From JAISFI01 sp031552335 (GTDB taxonomy: Bacteria; Bacteroidota; Bacteroidia; Bacteroidales; Azobacteroidaceae), in the NCBI GenBank assembly GCA_031552335.1, contig JAVBMQ010000162.1, forward strand, positions 1-12,298: 12,298 bases of DNA, in the 5' to 3' direction. The notes beneath the pieces are model-generated. The model saw nothing but the letters and a program-made list of their open reading frames with translations, searched no databases and was not told where the DNA came from. Made by a program: the position numbers and the translations under genes. Positions 5,718 to 12,298 of the stretch are shown here, piece after piece; position 1 is the stretch's first letter; each line of letters starts with the position of its first letter.

Positions 5718-8081
5718 ATGAAAAAGGGTATTATCTTAAGTCTGTTGCTGTTGGTTATCACAGCTTATGGGTGTGGAGGAAGATCAGGGGATGCGGTCGG
5801 ATATGAAACCGAACCGATTGAAGATCTGCATCACGTAATTCCGGGAGATGGATCTAAATCCAGTTCTCCTTATTTTTTTGTTAAAAGTAATTATCCTACC
5901 CGGGCCACTTTATTTCTAAAGTCTACCAAAGCGGAAGCTACTATCACCGGGTCTATCGCAAAGGTAAAGGTACAGCAGGTGTATGTAAATACCAGCCGGA
6001 GAAAGTATGATGCTATTTATATTTTCCCCGGATCTACACGTGCAGCTGTTTACGGATTGGATATGACTGTTGGTGACAGAGTCATTCATGCTCAGGTAAA
6101 AGAAAGAGAAGAAGCCCGGCAGGAGTTTGAAGAAGCCCGGACGAAAGGAAAAACAGCCACTTTATTAGAACAAGATCGTCCCAATGTCTTCAAAATGGAG
6201 GTAGCTAATATCCGTCCGGGAGATACGATTAAAGTGGATATGTTTTACACCGAGTTGCTGGAATACAGGGAAGGAATGTATGAATTCGTTTATCCTACAG
6301 CTGTTGGTCCCAGATATTCCAATCAGGAGGAAGGATTTGTTACGATGAGTATTGCGCAGCATATCTTTCAGCAGAAATCTACATTCAATGTGGATATTAC
6401 CATTGACAATCCTCTACCCATACAAGCAATGGCTGCCTCTCATGAAATAAGTGTTGATAAGGAAACGGATAACCGGACGAAAATCACACTGAATAATTCG
6501 AAAGGAGAAGAGTTGGGATCTGATTTTATCCTGAAATATGGTTTGCAGGGTGGAGTTGTAGAAAGTGGTTTGACACTTTACGACCATGGTGATGAAAAAT
6601 TCTTTCTGATGATGATGCAACCGCCCAAACAAGTCTCTGATTCGGAAATCCTGCCAAGAGAATATATTTTCATTGTAGACGTTTCCGGTTCTATGGAAGG
6701 TTTTCCGTTGGAAATCAGTAAGAACATTTTAAGAAGGTTGGTTTCTTCTCTCAAACCTGCCGATCGTTTCAATGTGTTATTATTTGAAAGTAGCAATGCC
6801 ATGTTGTACAAAACCTCAGTTCCTGCTACAAAAGAAAATATCGAAAAAGCCATTCATGTAATAGATAACCAATCGGGTGGGGGAGGAACAGAACTTTATC
6901 CGGCATTGAAAAAAGCATTTACCTACAAAGATCCATCACTTAAAAACTATGCCAGGACTTTTATTATTGCTACTGACGGTTTTGTTACCATCGAATCAAA
7001 AGCTTTTCAACTGATTGCTGATAATGTTGATAAGGCAAATTTCTTCCCGTTGGGAATCGGTGAATCGGTCAACCGTTATCTGATAGAAGGGATGGCCTGG
7101 GCCGGAGCATCCGAACCTTTTATCATCGAAAATGAAACAGAAGCAGAGAAAGTGGGTGACCGGCTGATCAAAATGATATCACAACCTTTACTTACAGATA
7201 TAAATATTGACTGGGGCGATTTTGAAGTGTATGACACTTATCCTCAGAAAATTCCTACTGTTTTTACTGAACGTCCGATTATTGTTTTCGGAAAATACAA
7301 GGGAAATCCGACCGGAAATGTAACACTCCTGGGAAAAACATCAAAAGGCGAATATCAAAAGAATATGCCGGCAAATACATTTGTTCAATCCAAAAATGAG
7401 GCTTTGCGTTATCTTTGGGCGCGAAATAAAATCAGGTATCTGAGCGATTACGCTCCTTGTTTTGAAGAAAACGAGGTATATTATGGACCGGGATATATCT
7501 CAGATAAAAACAAAGAAGAAGTTACACAACTTGGACTGAAATATAATTTGCTGACTGCTTATACTTCGTTTCTGGCTGTGGATAATGATTATAAGGAAGA
7601 GGTTTATGATGAAAATGTTGATTGTTGTAAAAGTAGATCATCATATGCAGGGAATTATTCAATGGTTCCTCCACCTCCAATGCTTAAATCTTCTATTAAG
7701 TTTGAAGCTCCGGATATAGTTGCTTGTGAAGATATAGTTGCCTGTGATGAAATAATAGAAGAAGTTGTAGTTTCACAAAAAGTGTTTGATTTTGTAGAAC
7801 AAATGCCTTCTTACCCCGGAGGAGATAAAGAAATGCAAAAGTTTATTTTAGAGAACCTGGTATATCCGGCTGATAAAGATATTGAAGGCAAGGTTTTTTT
7901 GAAATTTATTATTGATGAAAATGGTGAAATACAAGATATTACCGTTCTCCGTTCTTTGGATCCTGAGTTTGATGCAGAAGCTATAAGACTTGTCAAATCC
8001 ATGCCGAAATGGAATCCTGGAAAGCAGAATGGGGAATTTGTAGCTGTGAAATTTGCTTTGCCGATAGCTTTCAAGTTATAG
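5718..8081 (+). CDS. Predicted lipoprotein with VIT, von Willebrand A and C-terminal TonB domains
   Basis: This 787-residue protein starts with a short basic region, a hydrophobic stretch and a lipobox-like AYGC, giving a lipidated Cys19. A VIT domain follows (about 50-180), with the typical REEARQEFEEARTKGKTATL stretch and NIRPGD. The VWA domain (about 313-500) has a complete MIDAS metal site: DVSGSM (Asp321, Ser323, Ser325), Thr391 in GGGGTEL, and Asp420 in ATDG. A cysteine- and proline-bearing linker (about 635-690) leads to a TonB-C-like domain (about 700-787) with EQMPSYPGG, YPADKDIEGKVFLKFIIDENG and a PKWNPGKQNG block, typical of Bacteroidota TonB-family proteins. The ATG at 5718 is chosen because the signal peptide begins there; the TTG at 5664 would bury it. 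VIT and VWA domains mediate metal-dependent protein binding. The TonB part suggests contact with an envelope partner, but no partner is identifiable. A YfbK-type lipoprotein gene lies 191 bases downstream. Confidence 0.88.
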   Translation: MKKGIILSLLLLVITAYGCGGRSGDAVGYETEPIEDLHHVIPGDGSKSSSPYFFVKSNYPTRATLFLKSTKAEATITGSIAKVKVQQVYVNTSRRKYDAIYIFPGSTRAAVYGLDMTVGDRVIHAQVKEREEARQEFEEARTKGKTATLLEQDRPNVFKMEVANIRPGDTIKVDMFYTELLEYREGMYEFVYPTAVGPRYSNQEEGFVTMSIAQHIFQQKSTFNVDITIDNPLPIQAMAASHEISVDKETDNRTKITLNNSKGEELGSDFILKYGLQGGVVESGLTLYDHGDEKFFLMMMQPPKQVSDSEILPREYIFIVDVSGSMEGFPLEISKNILRRLVSSLKPADRFNVLLFESSNAMLYKTSVPATKENIEKAIHVIDNQSGGGGTELYPALKKAFTYKDPSLKNYARTFIIATDGFVTIESKAFQLIADNVDKANFFPLGIGESVNRYLIEGMAWAGASEPFIIENETEAEKVGDRLIKMISQPLLTDINIDWGDFEVYDTYPQKIPTVFTERPIIVFGKYKGNPTGNVTLLGKTSKGEYQKNMPANTFVQSKNEALRYLWARNKIRYLSDYAPCFEENEVYYGPGYISDKNKEEVTQLGLKYNLLTAYTSFLAVDNDYKEEVYDENVDCCKSRSSYAGNYSMVPPPPMLKSSIKFEAPDIVACEDIVACDEIIEEVVVSQKVFDFVEQMPSYPGGDKEMQKFILENLVYPADKDIEGKVFLKFIIDENGEIQDITVLRSLDPEFDAEAIRLVKSMPKWNPGKQNGEFVAVKFALPIAFKL
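7713..7748 (+). repeat. 18-bp tandem duplication within the linker of the VIT-VWA-TonB gene
   Basis: Two adjacent 18-base units (7713-7730 and 7731-7748) begin GATATAGTTGC and differ at two bases. They are in frame and encode DIVACE then DIVACD, so each unit adds a cysteine to the linker before the TonB domain. The changes are a silent T to C and an A to T that turns Glu into Asp. Confidence 0.8.
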
Positions 8082-8086
8082 TTTTT

Positions 8087-8188
8087 TAGGACGTGAATTG
8101 AACGAATAAAAACGAATCGGAACTAAATTTTCATATTTTTTGTTTTGGTTTGTTCTGATTCGCCTCTATTCGTTGAACTTGCGTCCTA
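8087..8188. repeat. Long imperfect inverted repeat between the two VWA lipoprotein genes
   Basis: The 37-base arm 8087-8123 (starting TAGGACG, ending CGGAAC) aligns without gaps to the reverse complement of 8152-8188, with 29 of 37 identities around a 28-base centre. Three of the eight differences are G-U compatible in RNA, so a transcript could form about 32 pairs. It begins 6 bases after the stop at 8081 and may act as a terminator, an mRNA-end stabiliser or a remnant of a small non-coding element. It lacks a strong T tract. No protein is encoded here; the only open frame has no family resemblance. Confidence 0.8.
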
Positions 8189-8237
8189 TAAAAAGTTACT
8201 TCTCAAAATTCAAAATGTGTTCAATTAAAAAAAGTTA

Positions 8238-8245
8238 TATCTTTG
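8238..8245 (+). promoter_or_regulatory. Bacteroidota -7 promoter element for the yfbK-like gene
   Basis: TATCTTTG is an exact match to TAnnTTTG, 27 bases before the ATG at 8273. It gives a short AT-rich leader, usual for this phylum. The -33 region has no strong TTTG. The second VWA gene may therefore be transcribed separately from the first. Confidence 0.6.
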
Positions 8246-8272
8246 AAATCCCAATATTAAATATTTTTATTT

Positions 8273-9826
8273 ATGAAAACTTCAAAAACATTGCTAATCC
8301 TTTCTTTGCTTGCGTTAATAGTTTCATCCTGCGGAGTGAATCACAGATACGGTGACTATAAAGAATCCGTTGAATATTCATATGCTGTAGAGCTTGAAGA
8401 CTTCAATACGGAAGAATACCCTACTTTCGAAGAGAATCGTTTTTGTTCTGTTCCGGACCAGCCCTTGTCAACATTTTCATTAGATGTGGATGTGGCTTCG
8501 TATGGAAATATGAGGCGCATGATTAATCAGGGAAAATTGCCGGATAAAAGTGTTATCCGTACAGAAGAACTCATTAATTATTTCTCTTACGATTATCCAC
8601 AGCCCACAGGAGAGCATCCGGTGAATATTATCACAGAAATAGCTGATTGTCCCTGGAAGAATAACCATAAAATATTCAAAGTCGGTATAAAAGCGAAGGA
8701 AATTCCTACGGAAAATCTGCCATTCTCCAATTTTGTATTTTTGATTGATGTGTCAGGATCCATGTATGGTGACACCCGTTTGGATCTGGTTAAATCATCA
8801 CTTAAACTTTTACTTAATAACCTGAGGGATGAAGATCGTGTTGCTATCGTGGTATATGCCGGTGCAGCAGGAGAAGTCTTACCTTCCACGCAGGGAACAG
8901 ACAGACAAAAAATACTGGAAACATTGGAGTCTCTGAATGCCGGAGGTTCAACTGCCGGAGGTGAAGGTATCAAATTAGCATATCAAATCGCAGAGAAAAA
9001 TTTTATTCCTAAAGGAAATAATCGCATTATCCTTTGTACAGACGGAGATTTTAATGTCGGTGTATCTTCCAATTCGGAATTGGAAAAATTGATTGAATCT
9101 AAACGGGAAACCGGAGTATATCTTACAGTGTTAGGTTACGGTATGGGAAATTACAAAGATGATAAATTACAAACGCTAGCCCAGAAAGGCAATGGAAATC
9201 ATGCTTATATAGAAGATATACAGGAAGCCAATAAGGTGTTGGTAAATGAATTTGGCAGTACTATGTATGCTGTGGCCAATGATGTTAAATTGCAGGTCGA
9301 ATTTAATCCTGCTCATGTAGGTTATTATCGTCTGATAGGCTATGAAACCCGTTTGTTGAATAAAGAAGATTTCAATGATGATAAAAAGGATGCGGGAGAT
9401 TTGGGCTCCGGACATACGGTTACGGCTTTATATGAGATCATTCCGGCAGGAGTGGAGAATCCCTATAAAGGAAGTGTGGACAGTTTGAAGTATCAGGAAA
9501 ATAAAAAACAGCCGGCTACAGCGGCCGGAGGTAATTCACCGGAATTACTGACTGTAAAATTACGGTATAAAAAACCAGGAGAGTCAGATAGTAAAAAGTT
9601 GGAAGTCCCGGTTTTGGCTGATGCATCCAATGAGATTTCCGGAGATTTCAAATTCGCAATGTCTGTAGCGATGTTTGCTCAGTTATTAAGAGGATCGGAA
9701 TATAAAGGTTCTTCAAGCTATCCTCAGGTTGTAGACCTTGCCCGCCAGGGAATTGGTGAAGATATGTATGGTTACCGGAAGGAGTTTATCCGCTTGGTTG
9801 AGGCGGCGAATCAATTGGCGAAATAA
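8273..9826 (+). CDS. YfbK-type von Willebrand factor A lipoprotein
   Basis: This 517-residue predicted lipoprotein opens with a hydrophobic signal ending VSSC, so Cys20 is lipidated. A YfbK-type N-terminal region follows (about 50-145; DQPLSTFSLDVDVASYGNMR, then EELINYFSYDYPQP). The VWA domain (about 153-330) has a complete MIDAS site: DVSGSM (Asp159, Ser161, Ser163), Thr227 in GGSTAGG and Asp257 in CTDGD. The C-terminal DUF3520-type region (about 335-510) includes VEFNPAHVGYYRLIGYE and ALYEIIPAG. Order and content match E. coli YfbK. Many Bacteroidota relatives carry an extra carboxypeptidase-regulatory domain near the N-terminus, absent here. The biochemical role of YfbK is not established; the MIDAS site implies metal-dependent protein binding at the envelope. 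It may work with the upstream VIT-VWA protein, but it has its own promoter element at 8238 and a terminator after it. Confidence 0.9.
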   Translation: MKTSKTLLILSLLALIVSSCGVNHRYGDYKESVEYSYAVELEDFNTEEYPTFEENRFCSVPDQPLSTFSLDVDVASYGNMRRMINQGKLPDKSVIRTEELINYFSYDYPQPTGEHPVNIITEIADCPWKNNHKIFKVGIKAKEIPTENLPFSNFVFLIDVSGSMYGDTRLDLVKSSLKLLLNNLRDEDRVAIVVYAGAAGEVLPSTQGTDRQKILETLESLNAGGSTAGGEGIKLAYQIAEKNFIPKGNNRIILCTDGDFNVGVSSNSELEKLIESKRETGVYLTVLGYGMGNYKDDKLQTLAQKGNGNHAYIEDIQEANKVLVNEFGSTMYAVANDVKLQVEFNPAHVGYYRLIGYETRLLNKEDFNDDKKDAGDLGSGHTVTALYEIIPAGVENPYKGSVDSLKYQENKKQPATAAGGNSPELLTVKLRYKKPGESDSKKLEVPVLADASNEISGDFKFAMSVAMFAQLLRGSEYKGSSSYPQVVDLARQGIGEDMYGYRKEFIRLVEAANQLAK

Positions 9827-9849
9827 GATTGATAAGGATTAATGAAAAG

Positions 9850-9893
9850 AAGGCCACCCCAAGCGTTATCGTTATACGCCTTTGGGTGGCTTT
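9850..9893 (+). terminator. Hairpin terminator after the yfbK-like gene
   Basis: The stem AAGGCCACCC (9850-9859) pairs with GGGTGGCTTT (9884-9893), including one G-U pair, and inner pairs (AAG and CGT with ACG and CTT, with a mismatch and a bulge) extend it. The T run after it is weak (TTTGATTATTT). It sits 23 bases after the stop at 9826 and separates the VWA genes from the esterase gene. Confidence 0.7.
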
Positions 9894-9935
9894 GATTATT
9901 TCATCAATAAAAGTTTCATTTTAATTCAGAATAAT

Positions 9936-9943
9936 TACCTTTG
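9936..9943 (+). promoter_or_regulatory. Bacteroidota -7 promoter element for the esterase gene
   Basis: TACCTTTG is an exact match to TAnnTTTG, 47 bases before the ATG at 9991. TTTC at 9913-9916 lies 19 bases upstream, the expected position of the -33 element, though it is not a perfect TTTG. It lies just after a terminator, which fits an independent transcription unit. Confidence 0.6.
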
Positions 9944-9990
9944 CATTTCATGTGTTGATTTTTAACTAGTTGATATCAAAATAGAAAGTC

Positions 9991-11955
9991 ATGAAAAAGA
10001 CATCATTATTATTCTTATTATCTTTCATCTCAGTATCTGTTTTTTCTAAAATAGAACTTCCGGTTATTTTTACGGATAACATGGTGCTGCAACAACAAAC
10101 CAATGTTCCTATCTGGGGAAAAGCATCTCCCGGGAAAAAAATCGAAATCGTTTCTTCCTGGGATGCTCAAAAATATACTTTAATAGCTAATGCGGATGGT
10201 ACATGGAAAACTCAGCTAAAAACTCCTGTTGCCGGCGGACCGTATACTATTTCTATTTCTGATGGAAAAAAGATAGAATTGAAAAATGTAATGATCGGAG
10301 AAGTCTGGATTTGTTCCGGACAATCTAATATGGAAATGCCTTTGGCCGGATGGGGTAAGGTGCTGAATTATGAGCAGGAAATCAAATCTGCCGATTTTCC
10401 GAATATTCGCTTATTGCAAGTAGATAAAGCAACCAATACTCAACCGCAGTCTGATTTGAAAGTATCCTCCGGAGGTTGGCAGGTGTGTTCTCCTGCAAGC
10501 ATTGCGGAGTTCTCATCTACTGCTTATTTCTTTGGTCGCAATCTATATCAGAATATAGGTAATGTTCCCATCGGCTTGATCAATACGTCCTGGGGAGGAA
10601 CTATTGCTGAGGCTTGGACAAGCGCCGGCAGCCTTGAAAATATGCCTGATTTCAGGAATGCAGTACAGGAAATGAAAAAACAGGAAAATCAGGAATCCGA
10701 ATCTCAATTTCAACAGAAATACCAGCTTTGGCAGGAACAGTTCAATGCTGCCGACTCGGGGCTCAATAATCAGGTGCCGCTTTGGGCAGATACTCAATTG
10801 AATGATGCAGACTGGCAAGTAATGAAACTCCCTGGTTTATGGGAAGATTTGGGTTTGAAAAACCTGGATGGAATAGTCTGGTTTCGTTATACTTTAGATA
10901 TTCCTGCAGAAATGGAAGGGAAAGATCTGGAATTGAGATTGGGTATGATTGATGATGAAGATATTGCTTATTTTAACGGTAAACAGGTTGGTGCTACCAG
11001 TGGTTATAACCAGGATAGGAAGTATATGATTCCTGCAAATCTGGTAAAAAAAGGAAAAGCTGTTATCGCAGTCCGGGTAATCGATACCGGAGGTGGCGGA
11101 GGTATATATGGAGAGGTTAAAGATTTGTATCTTGCTGTAAAATCAGAAGGAACTTCCCGTATTTCATTAACTGCGAACTGGAAATACAAAATATCTGTTG
11201 ATATGGCTAAGTTATCTCCGATGCCCTCTCGTCCGAATAACCCGAATCGTCCGACTGTTTTATATAATGCAATGATCAATCCTATTATACCTTATGCAAT
11301 CAAAGGTGCTATTTGGTATCAGGGCGAGTCTAATGCAGACCGGGCTTATCAGTACCGGGAATTATTCCCGTTGATGATTCGTGATTGGAGGAAACAATGG
11401 AACTGCAGTTTTCCGTTTTATTTTGTACAATTGGCTAATTTCATGGATGTGGAACCCGAACCACAGGAATCTGATTGGGCAGAATTGCGTGAAGCACAGC
11501 TGCAAACTTTGCATCTGGAAAATACGGGAATGGCTGTTACCATTGATATAGGCGATGCTAAAGATATCCATCCGAAAGATAAACAAGGTGTGGGTAACCG
11601 CCTGGCATTGGCAGCTCGTGCCAAAACATACGGACAAAATATTGCTTATTCAGGTCCCATTTATAAATCTTATACAATAGAAGATTATCAGATCAGAATC
11701 AATTTTGATCATACCAACGGCGGACTGAAAACAAAAGATGACCAACCATTGCAAGGTTTTGCAATTGCCGGACCGGATCATGTGTTTTATTGGGCGGAAG
11801 CTGTGATTGACGGAGATAATGTGGTGGTACGCTCCCCAAATGTTCCATTTCCTGTAGCAGTTCGTTACGCTTGGGCAAACAATCCGGTTTGTAATTTGTA
11901 CAATGGAGCCGGATTACCGGCTTCTCCTTTCAGGACGGACGACTTTGGAAAATAA
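9991..11955 (+). CDS. Secreted sialate O-acetylesterase-family (SASA) carbohydrate esterase
   Basis: This 654-residue enzyme has a signal peptide (about 1-19, ending VSVFS) and no lipobox, so it is probably periplasmic or secreted. A beta-rich N-terminal region (about 20-100) starts IELPVIFTDNMVLQQ. The SGNH-type esterase fold follows, with the nucleophile motif CSGQSNME (Ser112), NTSWGGT near residues 198-204, WYQGESNAD (Gly445 to Asp450) and DIHPKDK with Asp525 and His527 completing the triad. A jelly-roll-like domain is inserted at about 263-378 (DADWQVMKLPGLWED, FRYTLDIP). The family removes acetyl groups from O-acetylated sialic acids; relatives act on acetylated xylan or other glycans, so the substrate is uncertain. 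The ATG at 9991 directly precedes the signal peptide. No sialidase, transporter or SusCD genes are in view to narrow the substrate. It has its own promoter element and is preceded by a terminator. Confidence 0.92.
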   Translation: MKKTSLLFLLSFISVSVFSKIELPVIFTDNMVLQQQTNVPIWGKASPGKKIEIVSSWDAQKYTLIANADGTWKTQLKTPVAGGPYTISISDGKKIELKNVMIGEVWICSGQSNMEMPLAGWGKVLNYEQEIKSADFPNIRLLQVDKATNTQPQSDLKVSSGGWQVCSPASIAEFSSTAYFFGRNLYQNIGNVPIGLINTSWGGTIAEAWTSAGSLENMPDFRNAVQEMKKQENQESESQFQQKYQLWQEQFNAADSGLNNQVPLWADTQLNDADWQVMKLPGLWEDLGLKNLDGIVWFRYTLDIPAEMEGKDLELRLGMIDDEDIAYFNGKQVGATSGYNQDRKYMIPANLVKKGKAVIAVRVIDTGGGGGIYGEVKDLYLAVKSEGTSRISLTANWKYKISVDMAKLSPMPSRPNNPNRPTVLYNAMINPIIPYAIKGAIWYQGESNADRAYQYRELFPLMIRDWRKQWNCSFPFYFVQLANFMDVEPEPQESDWAELREAQLQTLHLENTGMAVTIDIGDAKDIHPKDKQGVGNRLALAARAKTYGQNIAYSGPIYKSYTIEDYQIRINFDHTNGGLKTKDDQPLQGFAIAGPDHVFYWAEAVIDGDNVVVRSPNVPFPVAVRYAWANNPVCNLYNGAGLPASPFRTDDFGK

Positions 11956-12062
11956 TACTGATTTTGGTTAATTAACAATATTTACGTGTAATCTTTTGTG
12001 AAGAAATTTATGTTTGTGTTATTTTTTTAGCTCTATTATCTTGATATTATAAAATGAGACCT

Positions 12063-12110
12063 CAGTTTCCTGGAATTTAAACTGTTAAATTCAGGATCAT
12101 TAAAATCCTG
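12063..12110. promoter_or_regulatory. Two inverted repeats upstream of the sigma-54 promoter, possible activator sites
   Basis: CAGTTT (12063-12068) and AAACTG (12079-12084) form a perfect 6-bp inverted repeat with 10 bases between. CAGGAT (12092-12097) and ATCCTG (12105-12110) form another with 7 bases between. Their centres lie about 72 and 45 bases upstream of the predicted transcription start. Sigma-54 promoters need an enhancer-binding protein on upstream dyads, which is why these are noted; six-base arms in AT-rich DNA can arise by chance. Confidence 0.4.
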
Positions 12111-12118
12111 TGAGTTGA

Positions 12119-12136
12119 TTGGCATCTTTTTTGCAT
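12119..12136 (+). promoter_or_regulatory. Sigma-54 (RpoN) -24/-12 promoter
   Basis: TTGGCATCTTTTTTGCAT carries the invariant GG at 12121-12122 and GC at 12133-12134 with exactly 10 bases between. The wider sequence fits the TTGGCA-N5-TTGCA pattern. Transcription would start near 12146. The likely target is the gene beginning at 12187 or 12251. Sigma-54 systems are known in Bacteroidota. The match is strong but unproven without an upstream activator. Confidence 0.7.
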
Positions 12137-12186
12137 AAACCAAAGGGCATGTCAATTCTAAATGTTTAATTTTTAATTATTTATTT

Positions 12187-12298
12187 ATGAGGTTAATGCG
12201 GAGTTTGTCGGTTTTACACGACATCTTATTAAAGAAGGAGGACTTTCCGGATGAAAGCGCCCACTTCAGGGAAAAAAGTTCTTTTCGTTCTTATGTTT
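12187..12298 (+). CDS. Start of an unidentified gene, cut by the window edge
   Basis: From the ATG at 12187 the frame stays open for 37 codons to the right edge (MRLMRSLSVLHDILLKKEDF at the start), after an AT-rich leader typical of this phylum. I do not recognise it. A second start competes: the ATG at 12251, in another frame, encodes MKAPTSGKKVLFVLMF, which looks like the basic and hydrophobic parts of a signal peptide. It is preceded by AAGGAGG (12235-12241) nine bases upstream, an unusually good Shine-Dalgarno sequence for this window. Only one of the two is likely real, and the sequence ends too soon to choose. Either would lie downstream of the sigma-54 promoter. Confidence 0.4.
   Translation, partial: MRLMRSLSVLHDILLKKEDFPDESAHFREKSSFRSYV

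Larger units (their letters stand above)
11956..12186. other. Intergenic region with no gene, upstream of a sigma-54 promoter
   Basis: This stretch is AT-rich and has no credible reading frame. I see no clear hairpin terminator for the esterase gene. TATGTTTG at 12009-12016 matches TAnnTTTG but has no -33 element at the right distance and lies far from any start. The notable contents are two inverted repeats (12063-12110) and the -24/-12 promoter (12119-12136). Confidence 0.6.

Noticed and set aside
8140..8355. A 71-codon open frame on the + strand between the VWA genes
   Set aside because: It lies largely in the inverted repeat and promoter region, overlaps the start of the yfbK-like gene in another frame and has no family resemblance.
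12009..12016. TATGTTTG as a promoter
   Set aside because: It matches TAnnTTTG, but no -33 element sits about 19 bases upstream and the nearest start is more than 170 bases away; the sigma-54 site is the better candidate.
1..12298. CRISPR arrays, tRNA or rRNA genes, insertion sequences and integrases
   Set aside because: No regularly spaced long repeats, no cloverleaf-like or rRNA-like segments, and no transposase or recombinase motifs were found on either strand by eye.

Overview
The window looks like chromosomal DNA from a member of the Bacteroidota, probably the order Bacteroidales. The evidence is AT-rich DNA, almost no Shine-Dalgarno sequences, several matches to the Bacteroidota -7 promoter element TAnnTTTG, two-FtsX-domain permeases of about 790 residues, von Willebrand lipoproteins, and a TonB-C domain of the type common in this phylum. 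All supported genes are on the + strand. The genus cannot be settled from sequence alone.

Layout. (1) Positions 1-1406 hold a decayed ABC-transporter permease gene that is cut by the window's left edge. It has a frameshift near 860-895 and an internal deletion near 1335-1355. The deletion fuses the middle of the gene to its last ~20 codons, which lie in another frame and end at 1406. (2) Positions 1449-2453 hold a one-gene insert encoding a BRO-N/DinD-type protein (1531-2388), with near-perfect 14-bp inverted repeats on either side and a hairpin terminator after it. It sits between the broken permease gene and its intact relative. (3) Positions 2464-5592 encode an intact permease and a LolD/MacB-type ATPase, which together would make an efflux or lipoprotein-handling ABC module. 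(4) Positions 5718-9826 encode two predicted von Willebrand lipoproteins. The first is a VIT-VWA protein fused to a C-terminal TonB domain; the second is a YfbK-type protein. An imperfect inverted repeat of about 100 nt lies between them. (5) Positions 9991-11955 encode a secreted sialate O-acetylesterase-family enzyme with its own promoter, set apart from the upstream genes by a terminator. (6) Positions 11956-12298 contain a well-formed sigma-54 (-24/-12) promoter with two inverted repeats upstream, then the start of a gene cut by the right edge.

How the genes work together. The permease and ATPase are the only clear functional pair, and the broken permease was probably a paralogous member of the same transporter cluster. 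The two VWA lipoproteins probably act in the cell envelope and may cooperate, but this rests on adjacency and shared domains. The esterase would remove acetyl groups from sialic acids or other glycans outside the cytoplasm. I see no RNA genes, CRISPR array, transposase or integrase. The points most worth a second look are the possible DinD cassette, the VIT-VWA-TonB fusion and the sigma-54 promoter.
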